Shown in pieces: positions 25,973-34,251 of a stretch of 64,000 nt of DNA. The DNA is from Puniceibacterium sp. IMCC21224 (GTDB lineage Bacteria; Pseudomonadota; Alphaproteobacteria; Rhodobacterales; Rhodobacteraceae). The position numbers and the translations under genes are program-made. How positions within the stretch are numbered: position 1 is the stretch's first letter; every line of letters begins with the position of its first letter. The notes beneath the pieces are model-generated. The model saw nothing but the letters and a program-made list of their open reading frames with translations. It made no database searches and was not told the origin of the DNA. The stretch is from contig NZ_LDPY01000001.1 of NCBI RefSeq assembly GCF_001038505.1, positions 868,001 to 932,000 on the forward strand. The letters run 5' to 3'.

Positions 25973-26371
25973 TCAGTGTGCCCAGAGACGTTGCGCAACT
26001 GTTGCCGCGCCGTCTGCTTCGGTTTCGTTGTCGGCGTGATCCAGCGGCCCCGCGCGTCTGCGCGTCCATGGACGAGGCTTGGCTGGACTAGTCGGTGTTC
26101 CACGGTTTGGTTTGGGAACTGGTCGACCGCCCCAGTTCCAGACGCTGACCGGCGTCAAAGGCATGGCGTAGAGCCAGGCGCGCAAGGGTTCGGTCGCGAC
26201 CAGTGTTATGCTGCCCAGTTGGAACAGGCATGACGCGATCTGGAGCTCGCCCTGGACACACTTGGGCAAGTCCGTGCGTTCCGGCTCAGCGGGTAGCATC
26301 TGAAACATGGCGTGATGCGCCACGAGCACCAAAGTGTGCAATCCCATCATGATCTTCTGTTGCAGTGTCAT
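25973..26371 (-). CDS. Hypothetical protein, middle gene of operon
   Basis: A 132-residue protein with AAGGAG before its ATG, 20 bp after the preceding gene and 15 bp before the papain-like gene. The N-terminal half is moderately hydrophobic (KIMMGLHTLVLVAHHAMFQML; CLFQLGSITLVATEPLRAWLYAM), perhaps one or two membrane helices. The C-terminal half is basic and Pro/Arg-rich. I recognise no family. Tight spacing suggests it acts with its neighbours. Confidence 0.55.
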   Translation of the reverse strand: MTLQQKIMMGLHTLVLVAHHAMFQMLPAEPERTDLPKCVQGELQIASCLFQLGSITLVATEPLRAWLYAMPLTPVSVWNWGGRPVPKPNRGTPTSPAKPRPWTRRRAGPLDHADNETEADGAATVAQRLWAH

Positions 26372-26391
26372 ATCGGCGATCTCCTTGATGC

Positions 26392-27624
26392 TCAGCGTGC
26401 AACAACCGACTGCGAGGCCATGACTGCGCGGGTGATTTCATAGGCCAGGTGTTGGGTGCGCGCAGGCCAGGTAGGCGAAGACAGGGTCATGTGCTTGCCA
26501 CTGTTCAACTCGATCACCAGCCGGCTCGATGCGGTCAGGCTCTCAAAAGCGTTCCGGTGGAAATTGACCCGACCGATATCCATCACACGGAAGTTCAATT
26601 GATCGGGGAAGATCCCGCGGCGCAGGGACAGGAGGTTGCTGCGCGGATCGGATGGGCAAAGCGTCAGGATCAGTTCCGGACGCACGCCTGGGATGAACAA
26701 GACCAGCCATGGCGCCATCAGCACCAGACCACCCACACCGACGCCGAGTGCGATGCCTGAACTGGAAAGGAAGAACGACCCGAGCAGCGCGAGTGCACCC
26801 GCAACTGCGAGGAACAGCCGCAAGTGATACGACCAGACCAGGCGCTTGCCTCTGAACGCGACCGTATGCCCATCCGGCGGACCACGGTGCAGGTCGGCGC
26901 GGTTCATTGCGATGCCAAGCATCAACCAGGCCGCTGCCACCGAAAGAACGCCCGCAATGCCCCAGACCACCCAACTTCCAGCAATGGACGCGACGAAAGA
27001 AGCAGCGATGGAAACTCCGGGATGGTGCAGAAGGGCGAAGAACAGAAGTGCGGGCAGCATCACGACGCCACCAAAAGCCCAGACCCACGAGATCAAAGGC
27101 GAAGTCTTCGCAGGCCGGGTTTTGGCCAACGTACGAGAAGTCTGGTCTGGTTCAAGCGTAGGTCCCGCCACTTCCTGCACACTTGGCAGTGTCGCTTGTG
27201 CCCGCTTGTCCATTGAGGTTTTGTGCTTCTGCACGGCCACTGTCTCAGAGACTTGCTCCGCCTGCGCTTCGGCCCGTTCCCTCGTTTGTTGCGCAAGCAG
27301 CGCGGCGTTAGCCTTTTTGCCGTGTTCGGCGGCCTGTTGGGAGCGTTTGAGATAAAGCTTTGCAATGTCCTCGCAACCCAAACTACGCAACGAACTCGCA
27401 AACAGCTCTTCGGCCTTGGGGTCACCTGTCCTGAGCACGGCGCGCATGGCCGCTAGGTGATGTGGGTTGATTGTGCTAACACCGCGCGCCTTGACGAAGT
27501 TCTCAATCGAAACCTGAGTTTCAGCGTCGAGTTCGCCAAGTAGGCCATGGAAAGGGTTGTGACGTTGCTTGTTTTGAGTACGTGCCGGCTGGGAGGGCTC
27601 AAAAGTCTGATTTTGTTCAGTCAT
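26392..27624 (-). CDS. Four-helix membrane protein with cytoplasmic N-terminal region
   Basis: A 410-residue protein. I chose ATG 27624, preceded by AAGGA; a frame extension to 27693 lacks a ribosome site. Residues 1-155 are soluble and helical, with KAEELFASSLRSLGCEDIAKLYLKRSQQAAEHG and a coiled-coil-prone Gln/Glu stretch. Four membrane segments follow between 160 and 310 in two pairs. The C-terminal 90 residues look like a cytoplasmic PH-like beta domain (RVNFHRNAFESLTASSRLVIELNSGKHMTLSS). A TTGAGA tandem lies 96 bp upstream. The function is unknown; the architecture suggests a membrane sensor or scaffold. Confidence 0.68.
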   Translation of the reverse strand: MTEQNQTFEPSQPARTQNKQRHNPFHGLLGELDAETQVSIENFVKARGVSTINPHHLAAMRAVLRTGDPKAEELFASSLRSLGCEDIAKLYLKRSQQAAEHGKKANAALLAQQTRERAEAQAEQVSETVAVQKHKTSMDKRAQATLPSVQEVAGPTLEPDQTSRTLAKTRPAKTSPLISWVWAFGGVVMLPALLFFALLHHPGVSIAASFVASIAGSWVVWGIAGVLSVAAAWLMLGIAMNRADLHRGPPDGHTVAFRGKRLVWSYHLRLFLAVAGALALLGSFFLSSSGIALGVGVGGLVLMAPWLVLFIPGVRPELILTLCPSDPRSNLLSLRRGIFPDQLNFRVMDIGRVNFHRNAFESLTASSRLVIELNSGKHMTLSSPTWPARTQHLAYEITRAVMASQSVVAR

Positions 27625-27719
27625 TCGATTGGTATCCTTAGAGTATGTGCGAGGCGGCGCTTGGCTTGGGTGCCGAGTGAAGGCCGGCGCCAAAATAGCG
27701 ATTGTGTCGACGCAGAAGA

Positions 27720-27735
27720 TTGAGACCTGTTGAGA
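27720..27735. promoter_or_regulatory. TTGAGA tandem element, copy 3
   Basis: TTGAGA at 27720-27725 and 27730-27735, 10 bp apart, 96 bp upstream of the membrane-protein start at 27624. Confidence 0.75.
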
Positions 27736-27768
27736 TCAACCTTCCGCTTCTACGGAAGGTCGACGTTC

Positions 27769-28059
27769 CTACGTCCGGATCGCTCGCGTGCGATGACCGA
27801 CGGTGACGATGGTCTCCCCATCGACAACGAGGTAGGCGTCAAGATCCCGTTCGATCTGGGCATATTTGGCCCGCCCGAGTTCTTTCTTTGCCTTCGTTCG
27901 AGCGGCGCGGTTCATGAAGACCTTCTCCGCCCCATGCGCCTGTTGGGCCGCGCCGAAGGCAAGCAAGGTTTCAATCGTTTCTCGATTTATCCCACGCTGG
28001 TTGGCGCGCCTTTCTGCATGGCGGGTGAGGCGGAAGGGCATTGTCACCGCGTCTGCCAT
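27769..28059 (-). CDS. DUF4258-like small protein
   Basis: A 96-residue basic protein whose ATG overlaps the stop of the upstream membrane-protein gene (28059-28061). RLTRHAERRANQRGINRETIETLLAFG and the C-terminal YLVVDGETIVTVGHRTRAIR match the DUF4258 pattern, a family with a toxin/RNase-like fold seen in mobile regions. There is no obvious antitoxin other than the membrane protein. The family call is from the HAERRANQRGI motif; activity is not shown. Confidence 0.72.
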   Translation of the reverse strand: MADAVTMPFRLTRHAERRANQRGINRETIETLLAFGAAQQAHGAEKVFMNRAARTKAKKELGRAKYAQIERDLDAYLVVDGETIVTVGHRTRAIRT

Positions 28060-28451
28060 CACACCCTCCCTCCAGCATTCGAGGAAGCGGCCACAGTGTT
28101 GGTCGCGATCCGCGGACGGGTAAAGAGCACCATTGTGACCGCCCACAACAAACCGGCAACGAGAAGAACCGGCCCCTCGTCCGTGCCGAGCATGGCAAGG
28201 CCAATACCGGCCGGCGCAAGAACGATGGCAAACCAAACAAGGCGCCAGGCAAAAATGACCGACGCGCGCGCGGCGCGGTACATCGCCCGGAGCACGGCGT
28301 TGAGGATGAGCACTGCCAAAATGATGGCAGCCAAGCCGCCAGCGGCGTACAGGGCGAACTCGAAAACGCTGGTCCACTCCACCTCGAAAGTTTCGTTGAT
28401 CATGATAAGGATCGCGGCCATGGTAGCCACGGCGAAAGGCATTTTCAGCAT
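28059..28451 (-). CDS. Three-helix membrane protein
   Basis: A 130-residue hydrophobic protein. ATG 28451 has GGAGA upstream and is preferred over a GTG at 28466. Membrane segments are at about 5-20 (PFAVATMAAILIMI), 30-55 (FALYAAGGLAAIILAVLILNAVL) and 65-115 (two stretches). It is translationally coupled to the DUF4258 gene and has a TTGAGA tandem 77 bp upstream. No family recognised. Confidence 0.6.
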   Translation of the reverse strand: MLKMPFAVATMAAILIMINETFEVEWTSVFEFALYAAGGLAAIILAVLILNAVLRAMYRAARASVIFAWRLVWFAIVLAPAGIGLAMLGTDEGPVLLVAGLLWAVTMVLFTRPRIATNTVAASSNAGGRV

Positions 28452-28527
28452 GTCAGACTTCTCCACTTTAAGACCGAACCGTTCGGCCCATGAGAAGCAA
28501 TCTGGTCGAATTCGCTGCGCTGAATCC

Positions 28528-28543
28528 TTGAGAAGGGTTGAGA
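28528..28543. promoter_or_regulatory. TTGAGA tandem element, copy 4
   Basis: TTGAGA at 28528-28533 and 28538-28543, 10 bp apart, 77 bp upstream of the ATG at 28451. The remaining gap up to 28761 shows no gene. Confidence 0.75.
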
Positions 28544-28761
28544 GCTATCCGACTACGCTTTTTGTGACGCACAAATCGAGGCAAATGCAGTGGCCTGTCC
28601 CTCTCCGGCACCACAGTGCCAGCCCGATGTGCTGGATGATGTGATGGTGCCGGGAAGCAGTCCGAACCCAGCAGCAAGGCTGGGTCACTGCAGAGTGTAC
28701 AGGCGTCATTAGAACGGTGGGACACTTTATTGCCAATCGCGGCATCGCACTTGTTGCTGCG

Positions 28762-30048
28762 TTACGGGGAAGGGCGACTGTTCGGGGATTGGTGGCGTGG
28801 GTTAGGGGTGGCTTTTCCTAGAAGATCAGGGTCGAAGCGCACGTCGTAGCGACCGCCGATCTCTGGAAGCTGACCGCTCCGTGCAACCAGGACTTCTGTA
28901 TCATCCAGCCCCATAAGTGCCTCGGGAGAAACGCCACCGACAAGCGCCGCGATCTCTTCGGCAGACGCTCGATTTGCTGGCGGATAGGCAAGAATGGCGC
29001 CTGCATTGTCCAGAAGCACCCTGTGAGCATCGCCGTAAAGGCTTTTCATCTGGTGCAGCGTCTGAAACACGGCCATCACGCTCATGCCGTATCCACGACC
29101 GAGCGCAAATGCCGTCTCCAACTGTGTCATTCGTCCAAGGGAGGCGGCTTCATCGATCGCCAAGAGGGTGGGCTCCGCCCCAATGGTCTCACGCTGGAAG
29201 AGGGCAGTCAGGATCGTATCCATCCAGAGCCGCAGGATTGAACCATAGGGGCGCAGAGTTGCCGGCGGCATGACGATGTAAAGGGTGATCGGATCGCCGT
29301 CGCTGATCGAGGACAACGGAATGTCGCCATCGCTGGTGGCAGCACGGATTTGACGAACGCCGAACAACCTCAACATCGCCACTGCGGTTGCAAGCACGCC
29401 TCCGCGGGTAATCTCAGGCATGCTGAGGACGGCCGCAATCGAACGATGCGCCTCGGCGGGCATGTCCTGATCCTTATCGAGCAGGACCGCCATGTTGTAG
29501 ACGGCATCATCAGACCGGATCAGATCGGACACTCTAGACAGAGATGCGATCCCGCGTCCCGCCGTCTCTTGCGCCACAAAGTGCTGAACAAGGCCGACGA
29601 TGAGAGCCTTCGCGTTGTTGTCCCAGAACGGATCCTTGAGCGATTCGGTCGGTGACACTGCATCGACAATCTGCCAAGCTACGTTGTCTGGGTCAGGCGA
29701 AGCCGCCACCATTGCCAGGGGATTAAGCGCAAAGGAGGGAACACCAAGGAGGCCGAAAGGATCAAGCACAAGAACTTCCTGACCCATTTGTGCGCGTGCC
29801 TTGGCGGTCGTGTGATAGAGTTCGCCCTTCACGTCTATCACGAATGCCGCACCGGGATGATCGAGCAAACGCGGGATCACACCGCTGGTCGTTTTGCCTG
29901 ACCCAGTCGGCCCAAGTAGGATTGAATGGCTGTCAGCGTACACATGCACAGGAGTCTGCGGATCAATCATTAGGGTTTGACGACCGAATCCAATTTGTCC
30001 GCTGCGACCCATTTTGCGGTATGCGATTTTCGCCAGACTTGTTGTCAT
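28762..30048 (-). CDS. VirD4/TraG-like ATPase without membrane domain
   Basis: A 428-residue protein (ATG 30048; a TTG 12 bp upstream is possible). It has Walker A (LLGPTGSGKTTSG), the VirD4-type segments FVIDVKGELYHTTA and VLDPFGL, DPFWDNNAKALI, Walker B LLAIDEAASLGRM and a sensor region with FQTLHQMKSLYG, so it is a type IV coupling ATPase. The usual N-terminal membrane helices are missing and the protein is about 150-200 residues shorter than conjugative TraG. No relaxase or mating-channel genes are near. It shares the TTGAGA element (66 bp upstream) with the neighbouring units, which suggests a role in this island rather than conjugation. Confidence 0.85.
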   Translation of the reverse strand: MTTSLAKIAYRKMGRSGQIGFGRQTLMIDPQTPVHVYADSHSILLGPTGSGKTTSGVIPRLLDHPGAAFVIDVKGELYHTTAKARAQMGQEVLVLDPFGLLGVPSFALNPLAMVAASPDPDNVAWQIVDAVSPTESLKDPFWDNNAKALIVGLVQHFVAQETAGRGIASLSRVSDLIRSDDAVYNMAVLLDKDQDMPAEAHRSIAAVLSMPEITRGGVLATAVAMLRLFGVRQIRAATSDGDIPLSSISDGDPITLYIVMPPATLRPYGSILRLWMDTILTALFQRETIGAEPTLLAIDEAASLGRMTQLETAFALGRGYGMSVMAVFQTLHQMKSLYGDAHRVLLDNAGAILAYPPANRASAEEIAALVGGVSPEALMGLDDTEVLVARSGQLPEIGGRYDVRFDPDLLGKATPNPRHQSPNSRPSP

Positions 30049-30113
30049 ATTGAAGCGCAACTCTCGTCAGTGCCAATTCTGCCCCACTTACTAAGCGGGA
30101 TCGAGAGCGTGGC

Positions 30114-30129
30114 TTGAGAAGCTTTGAGA
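30114..30129. promoter_or_regulatory. TTGAGA tandem element, copy 5
   Basis: TTGAGA at 30114-30119 and 30124-30129, 10 bp apart, 66 bp upstream of the TraG-like start at 30048. It lies in the divergent gap to the CHAT operon, 225 bp before that operon's start, and might serve both. Confidence 0.75.
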
Positions 30130-30353
30130 CCGGAGCCGTAGGCTTGCGACAAAGGTGTACTGTTGTTGGTTTCGGAGATCGTGAACGCGGCGCGCCCAAG
30201 TTCGACCTTTCCTTCAGAAGCAAGCGGGAAGGGCTACCGCAGCCCAACTGGACCGCACCGTTCGTCTTCACGGGTGCCTTTGATCAAAAATGCTTGCTCA
30301 GAGTTTGCGGCCTGCCAAGATCGACCGGGACAGGGTTACTTAGGAGAATCACG

Positions 30354-31382
30354 GTGGCACAGTGGACAAACCATCAACTCTTTCCCCATTTTTCCGACAA
30401 GTTCTACAGAGCTTTGAATGCCTATAATGACAACCCTGAGCGTGGCTCCAATACCCGAATCTCGCAATCGGACGTGGCGCGAGAGGCAGTAGGAGATCCC
30501 GCTTTGTTCACGAACTTCTTGATGTGTAGCGGTCCATTTCAGAAGCCCAAAAAAGACAAAGATGGAAACGACCTGCCGCTTGTGAAGAAAAAGCCGGTAA
30601 CCATGTACAACAAGGATTTCAAGGTCGTCGCCCAAATGCTCAAGCTGTCAAATCCTGAGTATCTTGGTGAGACTGCTTGGAGGTACTTTACTGACGAATA
30701 TACAGTTGAAGAGTTCGATAAAGCTCTGCAACGCGTCCAGTATGGAAAGTACGTAGTCTCAGACGATCTGACCCTAACCCATACAGATGCCTTCCTCAAA
30801 AAATTGGACAGGCAATTCTTCTTTCGATCCACGGGGCTGACTGTTCAGTCTGAGCGCGACGCTCGCCGCGAGCTCGGTCGTGAAAGAGCAGGTATCGCAA
30901 GTAAGAGAGACTTGGAAATTCCCGAAGAGGATAGGTTCTTTCCTGGAGACCGGATTGTGATCAGTGTTTGGTCCAAGAAAATTGCTGATCTAGCCATCTT
31001 TGCAATCACTGATGTGCCGGGAGCCAGAATGCCAGTTGTTACGGTTATTGCTCCGTCGTTTGTCGCCTACCCGCCAACGTTCGGCCCGCAACAAACAATC
31101 AAGGTGCCAGATATTGCAAAAAGTGGTCCGGATTCAGGAATTCCGTTAATGGATGAACCAGGTCGGTTGGATCTGCTATGTGTTCTAACGTGGAATGGCC
31201 CGTGGGATCTTGGCGAGGCTGCCAACGCTTTGCAGGATGACTTCTATCGATTCACAACTCGAGAAGACTTAGATTCCGTTTTCAACAGGCTTTATAATCG
31301 ACGAGTTGAGGCGGAAAAAGCAAAGTCTCCTCTGCCGCTCGTTCTACACAAGGAGATCCGAGTTAGGTCTGGCAACCGGTGA
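30354..31382 (+). CDS. Unknown protein paired with the CHAT protease
   Basis: A 342-residue soluble protein. The frame is open from 30114, but AGGAG just before the GTG at 30354 and the change in coding character favour that start. Segments include FPHFSDKFYRALNAYNDNPERGSNTRISQSDVAREAVGDP (split over two helices), a helical centre with FFFRSTGLTVQSERDARRELGRERAGI, and a beta-rich end (RIVISVWSKKIADLAIFAIT). Its stop overlaps the CHAT start in ATGA. In other CHAT pairs the partner is the protease substrate or effector, which would fit, but I recognise no known domain. Confidence 0.68.
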   Translation: MAQWTNHQLFPHFSDKFYRALNAYNDNPERGSNTRISQSDVAREAVGDPALFTNFLMCSGPFQKPKKDKDGNDLPLVKKKPVTMYNKDFKVVAQMLKLSNPEYLGETAWRYFTDEYTVEEFDKALQRVQYGKYVVSDDLTLTHTDAFLKKLDRQFFFRSTGLTVQSERDARRELGRERAGIASKRDLEIPEEDRFFPGDRIVISVWSKKIADLAIFAITDVPGARMPVVTVIAPSFVAYPPTFGPQQTIKVPDIAKSGPDSGIPLMDEPGRLDLLCVLTWNGPWDLGEAANALQDDFYRFTTREDLDSVFNRLYNRRVEAEKAKSPLPLVLHKEIRVRSGNR

Positions 31383-33736
31383 TGACCAAGAAAGTTCTGA
31401 ATGATGAAGTGGATCGGCTGTATGAAACCGCTTCGCAATTTATGCGTCTGGGCGACGCCGGCCAAGCTTTGCCTGTCATCGACCAGTTACTGTGTGCATT
31501 TGCCAGCCTTCACTTCGATCAGGTGTTGCAAGTTGAAGATTTGTCCACTGAGGTCGTCTCAGCCTTGGCGAAGCAAAATTCTGTAAGGGACATACGCGCG
31601 CAGTTTGCAACCATACTACAGATGAAAGCTGGTGCGTCAGCGCACGCTGGCGCCGAGAAAGAGGCGCTAGAATGGGGCGCCGTGGTTTGTGATGTATCAT
31701 CTTCTTGGGTCGGAGAGGACCCCTTATTTGACTTTGTTTTTGCCCAGTCGTGTGCGTCTTACACAGCAATGCTTGCGCAACACCATCAGTTCCATCAGGC
31801 CGAAGAGCTTCTGGATAACGCAGTCAGATTGTTGTCCGCGGCAACACCGGTCTTGCGATGCATGCTTTCAGTTCGGCTGGCGGACATTTACGTTGAGACG
31901 CGCAGGCTAGACTTGGCCAAGAACCTTCTTTTGTCCTTTGAGGATGTTCCATTGGACGAGGAACTGCCTCACGTTTCAGCAGAGTTTCTTCATCGGCTTG
32001 CCTCGCTCTGTTACGAAGATCAGCCCAGGAAGGCTCGTAGGATTTTGCGCAACAGCGTGGATCTTATCCTATCGAAGGATGTGAACCCTAGGCTCGCCCT
32101 TCAGCACATAGCGAAGGAAGCTTGGCTGTCGGTCGAACTGGATGAATTCGATGAAGCCATTGATCGAGCACTGTTCGGTCTGTTTTTGGCAGACGGATTT
32201 CAGTATAAGGATGCAATCTGGCGTCTAACCGAGGCTCTTGGTACTGCCTATCGGGAGCTTGGCAGATCCCATGTGGCAGCTTTCTATTTGAAACGAGCTG
32301 TTCACTCCGTACAAGAACTACGCGCCCGCCGAAGAGAATTTGATTCAGCACTACCTGACCTGGATCATTTCGCCACAGTGCTCCCCTTCGATCGCTTGAT
32401 CGAAGCCCTGGTTTCAGCTGGAAGACTAGGAGAGGCGCGCCAAGCGGTCGAGTTGAAGCAATCTGATGCGATTGGTGACGAGCGTTTCGTTCAGGCCGCA
32501 TTTTTGAGTGCTTCTGAGAACGAGGTCGCCAAGCAACTCTCTGCAATTCTCAACTGGCTACGTGGTATGCCAGACCTAGACGAAGTTGGGTTACAGCACG
32601 CACTTCAACGGTGTCGGTCCACTGTGGAGAACAGACTTGAAGCGGCTTGGTCGAGTATTGCTAAGGCATCGGATAAAAGGTCAATTCCAGAAGGGCTTCT
32701 TGAACAATCGGTCACGCCAAATACAGCCACCTTGTACATTGACAGCAGCGTGGATGGCAAGCGACCAATCATTGTGATGGCTTCTCTACCTGGAGAACGA
32801 TTTTTCGTTTGGCCCACAGATCAGGAGAGAGGCTTCCCGTCACATTTGCTGCATCGGCTGATCCAAAGCTACTTATTTGCTATCAGGAATGGAGACGTTC
32901 AGAGTGAATTAGCTGAAGGATCGCGGCTCGCTAGGATATTCTTCGAACCTTGGCTGCCAAGAGTGGCAGACAATGTGCGGCGAATTCGGATTATAGCTAA
33001 TGGACCAGCTCGGGAGATTCCGTTTTCTGCCTTACCGATCAATGATGTAGCAGCCGCTTCTAAGGGTTTGATACTAGCACGATGTTCAAGGAACGATACA
33101 AGAATCAGTGATCCCATTCCCGGAACTCCGAGCATACTTGCTGTTTCCGCGCCCGATGGCGGCGGTAATTTTGGTCCATTAAAGTATGCAAAGGAGGAAA
33201 TTGACCGCATTCAGCCAGTTTCTCGAGCATTGGTTGGACCAAGCGAATTCACCCCCGAAAAACTGGCTCTCGAGCTGCCTCGCCATGACGTCCTGCATAT
33301 AGCAAGTCATTTCAGCGCACATCCGACAAACATCTCTGAGTCTTATCTTTTGGCGGGCGACGGTAGTGAGATTTCGGTTCGGCAGCTATCCAAAATGCCG
33401 ATTGGCCATCTAGAACTCATCGTTCTTTCCGCATGTACCAGTGCTGTATCGAATGTGGAAGAACTCGAAGGAAACTTCGCAGTTGACCAGATGCTGCTGG
33501 ACACGGGTGCAAAATCTGCCTTGGGAATGTTGTGGCCCGTTGATGATCAAGCAACCGCTCTATTGATGGGCCGCTTCCATGCAGGTTTGCGAGGTGGGTT
33601 AGACAAAGCAGAGGCTCTGGCCGCCGCCCAGCGATCAATGGCGGCTGGAGAGGACGGGATGGTTTTTCGAGACGCCTACTACTGGGCAGGTGCAACCCTC
33701 TTCGGAAGCTGGCGAGGCTGGCAGAAAACGACTTGA
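31382..33736 (+). CDS. TPR-CHAT protease
   Basis: A 784-residue protein starting at ATG 31382 (ATGA overlap). Residues 10-430 are helical TPR-like repeats (LFAEELLDNAVRLLS-type pairs, YRELGRSHVAAFYLKRAV). Residues 450-784 form a CHAT domain: IANGPAREIPFSALP, the catalytic His643 in HDVLHIASHFSAHP, Cys685 in LIVLSACTSAVS, and the closing LLDTGAKSALGMLWPVDDQAT. CHAT is a caspase-related peptidase, and TPR-CHAT proteins act in several anti-phage systems, for example with type III-E CRISPR effectors. No CRISPR genes are nearby, so the trigger must be different. The dyad is complete. Confidence 0.88.
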   Translation: MTKKVLNDEVDRLYETASQFMRLGDAGQALPVIDQLLCAFASLHFDQVLQVEDLSTEVVSALAKQNSVRDIRAQFATILQMKAGASAHAGAEKEALEWGAVVCDVSSSWVGEDPLFDFVFAQSCASYTAMLAQHHQFHQAEELLDNAVRLLSAATPVLRCMLSVRLADIYVETRRLDLAKNLLLSFEDVPLDEELPHVSAEFLHRLASLCYEDQPRKARRILRNSVDLILSKDVNPRLALQHIAKEAWLSVELDEFDEAIDRALFGLFLADGFQYKDAIWRLTEALGTAYRELGRSHVAAFYLKRAVHSVQELRARRREFDSALPDLDHFATVLPFDRLIEALVSAGRLGEARQAVELKQSDAIGDERFVQAAFLSASENEVAKQLSAILNWLRGMPDLDEVGLQHALQRCRSTVENRLEAAWSSIAKASDKRSIPEGLLEQSVTPNTATLYIDSSVDGKRPIIVMASLPGERFFVWPTDQERGFPSHLLHRLIQSYLFAIRNGDVQSELAEGSRLARIFFEPWLPRVADNVRRIRIIANGPAREIPFSALPINDVAAASKGLILARCSRNDTRISDPIPGTPSILAVSAPDGGGNFGPLKYAKEEIDRIQPVSRALVGPSEFTPEKLALELPRHDVLHIASHFSAHPTNISESYLLAGDGSEISVRQLSKMPIGHLELIVLSACTSAVSNVEELEGNFAVDQMLLDTGAKSALGMLWPVDDQATALLMGRFHAGLRGGLDKAEALAAAQRSMAAGEDGMVFRDAYYWAGATLFGSWRGWQKTT

Positions 33737-34081
33737 ACACACAACATTTAGCAATTTCGGCGCAGGGAGCAATGTAATCAAGCTTGCTGGAATGAACGGT
33801 TACTGGTGTTATTCCTTTGCGGTGTGCCAAAAGCTTGCGATGAAGCCGAGCAACCTATCAAACCGCCGGAACTCGCCATTTTGTCAACTGGTTGAGGGGT
33901 AGAGAAGGTTCGACGCCAGTCCCGTTCCCTCCGCCACTTGCCCTAGAGAAACTGTTTTCCCTATCCAGCCGAGGCCGGATTTTTCCGTTGTTTTCGAGGG
34001 TTATGCGGGTAGGGCAGAACACCGGCCCGGCTGCCAAGAGGCCCGGCAGCGCTCTCTCAGGGCCGATATTCTCCGGACCTC
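33737..34081. other. Non-coding stretch between island and insertion sequences, with tRNA-3'-end-like segment
   Basis: I see no convincing gene here. At 33907-33936 a segment reads like the end of a tRNA-Ser (GGTTCGA, then TTCCCTCC-G-CCA), but no body of a tRNA precedes it. Such leftovers often mark attachment sites; this is a suggestion only. Confidence 0.3.
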
Positions 34082-34251
34082 ATGACTGCGCCGTTTTGGT
34101 GCAGAGCTTGTAAGGCATTGGCAAAAATGCGCTTTTCTGGAGTTCAGAAATTGACTTCGATGCCAGTCTTGTTCGGCCAGAATGGAACTGAAATCGAACC
34201 TTTGATTGGTATGGTAATCCCCCCATTTTTAATGGGGTGCAGCCGTAGAAC

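Noticed and set aside
19833..30129. TTGAGA tandems as a CRISPR or iteron array
   Set aside because: Copies are 1-5 kb apart, each tied to a gene start, and the unit is only 16 bp, so neither a spacer array nor a replication origin.
33901..33936. A complete tRNA gene
   Set aside because: Only a 3'-end-like stretch can be recognised; no anticodon or D arm precedes it.
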